Below are positions 8,886-12,372 of a DNA stretch of 12,372 nucleotides, piece after piece; within the stretch, counting starts at the first letter, position 1, and each line of letters starts with the position of its first letter. This DNA is from CAJBLF01 sp964495825 (GTDB lineage: Bacteria > Patescibacteriota > Gracilibacteria > Absconditabacterales > Absconditicoccaceae). The notes below the pieces were generated by a model that worked only from the letters and a program-made list of their open reading frames with translations, searched no databases and had not been told where the DNA came from. The position numbers and the translations under genes are program-made. The stretch spans positions 1-12,372 of the forward strand of contig CAZBWI010000051.1 in NCBI GenBank assembly GCA_964495825.1. Reading direction: 5' to 3'.

Positions 8886-9812
8886 ATGAACATCAAACAA
8901 ATCATCAAATTTATCATCTTTGTTGCAATATTTTATATGCTCCTAGCATTCAATGTTTTCCATTTAGGAGAAAAACTTGCACCCAACAAAAAAGATTATT
9001 TGGAGATAAATATACCAACGGAAAATGAGATAGTCGATGAAGTATATTTCAATGAAGAAGGTATCCATACAGGAGAAACAGGTCATTTCGCAGGAGTAAT
9101 AGATTATGAAATTATGAGGGAAAATACATGCAAAACAGTGAATATCTGCGATAAAATCAATTTTTATGGAAATTATTCACCATTTGAAAGATATGCCTAT
9201 AGCAAAGCGATAACCAAACTTGTAAAATTTATAGATATCAATTGATCACAAAGACCACAAATAAGTGAAGTAATCAAAAAGATAGATATCAATAAGGAAA
9301 CATGAAAAAGAAGAGGATATGCAACACGAGATTCGATTATTATGAATCTATGAGCAGTTCAATCCAAAAGAGAATTTGCAGAACTTCTAACTCATGAAAT
9401 GGGACATATCACCGACCTAGGATATATCCAAGGATCAGCAATAACCAAAGATAAGAAATATACTGAATTTGGTAAAAAAGTATTTGCGACCAATGATCCT
9501 TCATTGAATTTTTATAAGATATCACGAGAAAGTGAAACAATCAGAAAAGCGGAAGCGAAGAAAAAAGATTTTTGTAGCGGATATGGTATGAGCGATCCTT
9601 TTGAAGATTTTGCAGAATGTTTCAATCTCTATATGAATCACAATATTCTCTTTAGAGAAATGACAAAGAAAAACACAACCATGAAAAAAAAATATAATGT
9701 TATAGCAGCAATAATGAATGCTCAATACCTAGCATCAAATACGACAGAATTGGAATATATACAAACAAATGAAACATGGAGACCACGAGACACAACAAAA
9801 ATAACCAATTAA
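8886..9812 (+). CDS. Membrane-anchored HExxH zinc metalloprotease
   Basis: The 308-residue protein has UGA-Gly codons at 9243, 9303 and 9351 and ends in TAA at 9810-9812. A single N-terminal membrane segment (residues about 7-24) with few basic residues before it suggests either a signal anchor or an uncleaved signal, with the rest outside the membrane. The zinc motif is HEMGH (170-174) in LLTHEMGHITDLG. The third ligand is probably E244 in DPFEDFAECF, about 70 residues downstream, as in gluzincin-like HExxH plus EDFAE families found in CPR genomes. C56-free N-half; cysteines occur in the middle (CKTVNICDK) and near 231 and 245. The substrate is unknown; surface protein processing is a guess. 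CGA codons at 9327 (148), 9525 (214, KIS-x-ESE) and 9786 (301, WRP-x-DTT) are probably Trp. The start ATG 8886 has no clear ribosome binding site. The next gene begins 27 bp after the stop and is probably cotranscribed. Confidence 0.85.
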
Positions 9813-9839
9813 ACATTTTATCGTCTAGTCACTAAAAAT

Positions 9840-10976
9840 ATGCCGTTGATCATAGCAGGAATTATTTTGACCATCTTCGGAATATTGTCGATTTACAGTG
9901 TAAGCATTCATGAATCCTTTACCCTGACACTTTCACTGATAACAAAAGGATCACGACACGGAGATCCGTCAAATTATTTTTATTTTTTCAGACAAATCAG
10001 AAATATAGGATTAGCAATTATTGTGGGTGCCATGGCATACGCTGTGCCAATCAGATTTTTTCAAAAGAGCAAAAACATAACCATCATAGCAATAATACTC
10101 ATGGCAATGATGATTGCAGTATTTATACCAGGAATAGGAGCTGTATATCATGGCGCGAGAGGATGGATCAATATCCCATGATTACCGAGTATTCAACCAG
10201 CAGAATTTTTTAAACTGGGATATGTGCTTTTTTTGTGATGATGGCTAATCAGAAAGCGTGATAAAATAAATACCAAAGAATTTTTCATCTCATTTATTAT
10301 CCTCAACGCGATATTCTTTTTGCTCTTTCTCTTAGTACCAGATCTAGGAACTGTAATGATTCTTGGTATCGTAGGACTTATCATGTGCCGATACGCAGGA
10401 GCAAAAATCAAATATATCCTTTGGATATTGTTGGGATGATTGGGAGCATGACTAATATGAGGAAGTATTGCTGGTATGGTAAGTGATAGATTCGCCTATA
10501 TCCAAAAAAGGTTTACCTATTTCATAAGTTCAGAGGTAGATCCACAAGCTAGACAGATCTGATGGCAAAACCAGCAAGCACTATTAGCGATAGGATGAGG
10601 ATGATTGTTTGGGAAAGGATATGGGAAATGACTCCAAAAATTTGGATTTATTCCAGAAGCACAAAGCGATTTCGTTTTCGCAGCATTTTCAGAAGAGATA
10701 GGATTTGTTGGAAATATGTTGCTATTGGGAATCTACCTCTATATCGCATATTATTTCCTCACCCGTGTCCGTCATATCAAAGATGATCATAAGAAAATTA
10801 TAGGGATAGGTATTCTCTCATTGATTCTCGTGCAGGCATTTGTAAACATAGGAGTAAATGTTAAGATATTACCAAACACCTGATTAACATTACCATTTAT
10901 AAGTTATGGAGGAACAGCACTCATGGTGAATTTTATGGAAATCATCTTGCTTTACAAAATACTCAAAAACAAATAG
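9840..10976 (+). CDS. ftsW: FtsW/RodA-family (SEDS) peptidoglycan glycosyltransferase, probably FtsW
   Basis: SEDS proteins polymerise lipid II into glycan strands in the cytoplasmic membrane, FtsW at the septum with a class B penicillin-binding protein. The 378-residue protein has about ten membrane segments and the family motifs in order: GARGWINI (near 107), SIQPAEFFK (near 117), PDLGT (near 162), NQQALLAIGGGGLFG, PEAQSDFVFAAFSEEIGF, and PNTGLTLPFISYGG (near 345-358). Eleven UGA codons are read as Gly (10179, 10236, 10239, 10437, 10449, 10458, 10560, 10596, 10602, 10629, 10881). The one at 10881 is the invariant Gly of P-x-TG-x-x-LPF, and 10602 lies in the conserved GGLFG. PEAQSDF favours FtsW over RodA, which usually has PEQ. 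The protein starts right at the first membrane segment, so the N-terminus is short. TAG stop at 10974-10976. Conserved arginines are AGA, AGG or CGT. No partner PBP gene is in the window. Confidence 0.93.
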
Positions 10977-11035
10977 ACAACTAGTCCGGTAAAATGGACC
11001 GACAAAAAATAGACAAACAATAGCTATCTTTCGGC

Positions 11036-11068
11036 AACCATTTGAGAACCATTAAGCAACCTTTAGCC
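11036..11068 (+). repeat. Three 11-nt tandem units before the gene at 11081
   Basis: AACCATTTGAG (11036-11046), AACCATTAAGC (11047-11057) and AACCTTTAGCC (11058-11068) are contiguous with an exact 11-nt period. They end 12 bp before the ATG at 11081. The upstream part of the same spacer (10977-11035) also contains repeated ATAGACAA-like words and a short imperfect palindrome, but no clear promoter. Confidence 0.7.
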
Positions 11069-11080
11069 AATTAATACCAT

Positions 11081-11941
11081 ATGAAGATCGAAATCGACAA
11101 AAACAACCTATTGACCATCTTCAACGAAAACATCCCAGCAGTGAAGGAATATACCTACAACGTAAACGGATATATATTTTCTGATTATGACAAATGAATC
11201 ATAGTAGTCCACAAAAAAACATGGAAAATCATCAATCTCAAAAATCTCGGCGACAATATGTCAGTATGTTATATAAAAGCAAGAAAAGAACTCCAAATAC
11301 CATTTGATTCAGAAGAATTTATCCAAGGACTTTGTTTGTTTGAGGGATTCGATGAAATAACAGGAAAAAAATATTATTTTATCCCAAGAGTAGCAGAAAA
11401 AGAAATCGCACCTATTAACGTCAAACTGGAACATTTACAGATACCTGCAAAAATAGAGAAGACAGAAAAATGATGTATAATCCAATGAGATCTTCAGCCC
11501 CAAATACATAAAAAGAAATATATATCATTTCTCTTTGCACTGACACTCCTCTACGGAAAAATAAACATCAGAAACAATGAATTGATAGCAATCAAGATTC
11601 ATATTCCACTTTTGGGACAATTTATGAAATACGAAGAAATTTTTGATACAATGAAGAAAAAATTTGCAGAAGAAGGGATATTTATCAGCGTAAGTAAACA
11701 AAAAAACAACGAAGGATGTATCTATCAAATAACGTGTACCGATTATGAAATATTAAAAAATATTGCTGAATATAACAAAGACATTGAAAAAATAGAAAAA
11801 ATCCCTAAATACGACCAAGCTTTGGAATACAAAAAAAGTCTCTTAGAATTCTTAACAAATAATGAAGAGATACCAGAAGAAGGGAAAAAAGAAGTGATCA
11901 AAAAGATACAAGAATGAACGATGAAATTACTGACCAAATAA
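11081..11941 (+). CDS. Conserved-looking hypothetical protein
   Basis: The 286-residue protein has UGA-Gly codons at 11195, 11471, 11486 and 11915 and ends in TAA at 11939-11941. I do not recognise a family with confidence. Residues 1-130 form a mixed alpha/beta domain. From about 145 a block begins with a hydrophobic helix (SFLFALTLLYGK), followed by strand-like INIRNNELIAIKIHIP, a helix with FMKYEEIFDTMKKKF, and strand-like CIYQITCTDYEIL. That order of helix with a Gly-rich end, strands and helix is reminiscent of a LAGLIDADG homing-endonuclease fold, but the acidic catalytic residue is absent, so this is only a weak structural guess. The last 50 residues are a charged helix. The hydrophobic helix is too short and isolated to call a membrane segment. 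The final UGA (11915) lies eight codons before the TAA; read as a stop it would shorten the protein by eight residues. Confidence 0.8.
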
Positions 11942-11943
11942 TT

Positions 11944-11971
11944 ATTAGTTGTTCACTATTGGTTGTTAGTT
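11944..11971 (+). repeat. Two 14-nt tandem units before the tRNA
   Basis: ATTAGTTGTTCACT (11944-11957) and ATTGGTTGTTAGTT (11958-11971) are contiguous and match at most positions. They fill nearly the whole gap between the stop codon at 11941 and the tRNA at 11977. Confidence 0.55.
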
Positions 11972-11976
11972 GAGTT

Positions 11977-12047
11977 GGGGCGTTGGTGTAGTGGTAACAC
12001 ATCGGTCTTCGGAACCGCTGTCGGGGGTTCGATCCCCTCACGCCCTG
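11977..12047 (+). tRNA. tRNA with anticodon UCG, probably charged with Trp
   Basis: The 71-nt cloverleaf has acceptor GGGGCGT / ACGCCCT (G1-U72 wobble), D stem GTGT / ACAC, and anticodon stem CGGT / ACCG with loop CTTCGGA, giving anticodon UCG. The T stem is GGGGG / CCCTC with loop TTCGATC, and the discriminator is G73. CCA is not encoded. By anticodon alone this would be tRNA-Arg(UCG). However, the D loop has U20, not the A20 that is the main arginine determinant. The anticodon arm CGGTCT-TCG-GAACCG closely resembles bacterial tRNA-Trp (CGGTCT-CCA-AAACCG), and G73 is a Trp determinant. Together with CGA/CGG codons at Trp positions in this window, a tRNA-Trp reading CGA and CGG is the better call. 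A1-U72 and G5-C68, also Trp elements, are absent, so the amino acid is inferred and not proved. The first pair below the anticodon stem (T27-C43) is a mismatch. Confidence 0.9.
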
Positions 12048-12052
12048 AATGC

Positions 12053-12105
12053 AAAAAATTAGCTGAAAAGTTAATTTTTTTTTATTTTTTTCCAAAAAAA
12101 TTAGC
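12053..12105. terminator. Terminator with duplicated arm, possibly bidirectional
   Basis: AAAAAATTAGC (12053-12063) pairs with GTTAATTTTTT (12070-12080) with one G-U pair and a 6-nt loop, followed by a T-rich run to about 12091; this would end the tRNA transcript. A second copy, AAAAAATTAGC at 12095-12105, can pair with the same middle arm, giving an alternative hairpin that could serve the minus-strand transposase transcript. Confidence 0.65.
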
Positions 12106-12185
12106 AAAATAAGATTGTGTGTCAATATTTCAATGATTTACTAAAATACTTATTTTATATATTTTATTTTAGAGTCTATAGTACT
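12106..12185. other. Probable right-hand non-coding end of the insertion sequence
   Basis: This A+T-rich stretch lies between the terminator and the transposase stop. It must contain the element boundary if the insertion sequence is intact. TAGAGTCTATAGTACTTTA at 12169-12187 is the most structured part. No inverted-repeat partner is inside the window, so the border is not set. Confidence 0.35.
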
Positions 12186-12371
12186 TTAGCAACAAATTAT
12201 CACATACTCTTTTAAAAGTTTAAATAACTTAGTATCCATATTTTCTCACTCTTTTCAACAATTAAATCTAAATTCACATTCCTTTAGGTGGAGACTGAAT
12301 TTTTTCTTGGTTACTCAGTTAAACTTTCATAATCTCCTCTTACAATAACTCCGAAAACTTTCAATTCAATT
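12186..12371 (-). CDS. IS1595-family (ISXO2-like) transposase, C-terminal end only
   Basis: Read on the minus strand from the window edge, 61 codons followed by TAA (12186-12188) encode the end of a DDE transposase of the IS1595 group. NGIESFWSYCKRRL and KFNGV are followed by LHLKECEFRFN, matching the family form NGIESFWSYAKRRL...KFNG...LHLKECEFRFN. Five UGA codons are present; those in N-G-IESF and KFN-G fall on family glycines. The W of SFWSY is written CGG (12351-12353), while arginines are AGA or AGG. The last catalytic Glu of the DDE triad is probably the E in GIESFW. The gene runs off the right edge, so the rest of the element and its state are unknown. About 80 bp between the stop and the terminator (12106-12185) is A+T-rich and should contain one end of the element, but I could not define the terminal repeat. 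Confidence 0.88.
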
Positions 12372-12372
12372 G

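Noticed and set aside
204..11941. Many adjacent same-frame ORFs as pseudogenes or split genes
   Set aside because: The breaks are always UGA, never TAA, TAG or a frameshift, and conserved motifs continue across them; recoding explains all.
204..11941. UGA as tryptophan (Mycoplasma-type code) or selenocysteine
   Set aside because: The UGA codons fall on conserved glycines, often in pairs; TGG still encodes Trp (for example FtsW GWINI), and the number of UGA codons is far too high for selenocysteine.
11977..12047. Ordinary tRNA-Arg(UCG)
   Set aside because: This is the default by anticodon, but lack of A20, the Trp-like anticodon arm and the Trp-aligned CGA/CGG codons weigh against it; kept open as a lower-probability alternative.
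777..12125. Minus-strand ORFs opposite the plus-strand genes
   Set aside because: They lie antisense to well-supported coding regions, lack recognisable domains, and are shadows of A-rich coding sequence; only the transposase end at 12186-12371 is supported.

Overview
The window comes from an A+T-rich bacterium of the Candidate Phyla Radiation that reads UGA as glycine (translation table 25), as known for Absconditabacteria (SR1) and Gracilibacteria. Almost every gene looks broken under the standard code but is intact when UGA is read through. There are 36 in-frame UGA codons in eight complete plus-strand genes and 5 more in a partial transposase. Many fall on glycines that are nearly invariant: the P-x-T-G motif of FtsW, RP-x-GG of DUF4012, and SGNPG and NN-x-GEF of RNase H. 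A second recoding is also visible. CGA and CGG fall on tryptophan positions of RNase H (four sites) and of an IS1595-type transposase (one site), while arginine is written AGA, AGG, CGT or CGC. The only tRNA here has anticodon UCG, a Trp-like anticodon arm, G73, and lacks A20, the main arginine identity base. CGA/CGG-to-Trp has been reported for Absconditabacterales, so that order is the best placement.

Layout. Positions 1-203 hold a short region with two 13-bp direct repeats, possibly the end of a mobile element, and a weak promoter. Then, all on the plus strand: a membrane-anchored DUF4012 protein (204-1829) with a terminator; two lineage-specific proteins (1947-3050 and 3172-5286) that share a short motif, the second followed by a strong terminator at 5315-5340; a secreted small protein of foreign appearance (5454-6047, or ending at a TGA at 5981); RNase HI (6108-6545); a large DEDDh exonuclease fused to what looks like a DinG-type helicase without ATPase motifs (6645-8801); a membrane-anchored HExxH metalloprotease (8886-9812); FtsW (9840-10976); an unrecognised 286-residue protein (11081-11941); and the tRNA (11977-12047). 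On the minus strand at the right edge is the C-terminal end of an IS1595-family (ISXO2-like) transposase (12186-12371), written in the same altered code.

How the parts relate. FtsW works in septal wall synthesis, and DUF4012 and the metalloprotease are probably envelope proteins. RNase HI and the exonuclease belong to nucleic-acid maintenance. There is no single pathway operon; most genes are separated by spacers of 27-130 bp. From 6048 onward several spacers contain two or three units of a short tandem repeat, with periods of 8, 9, 11 and 14 nt and a different sequence each time. Shine-Dalgarno sequences are not evident before most starts. The gene at 5454 is the exception in code use: it has no internal UGA and no CGA/CGG, and its TGA sits just before a terminator hairpin, as expected for a gene acquired from a standard-code donor.
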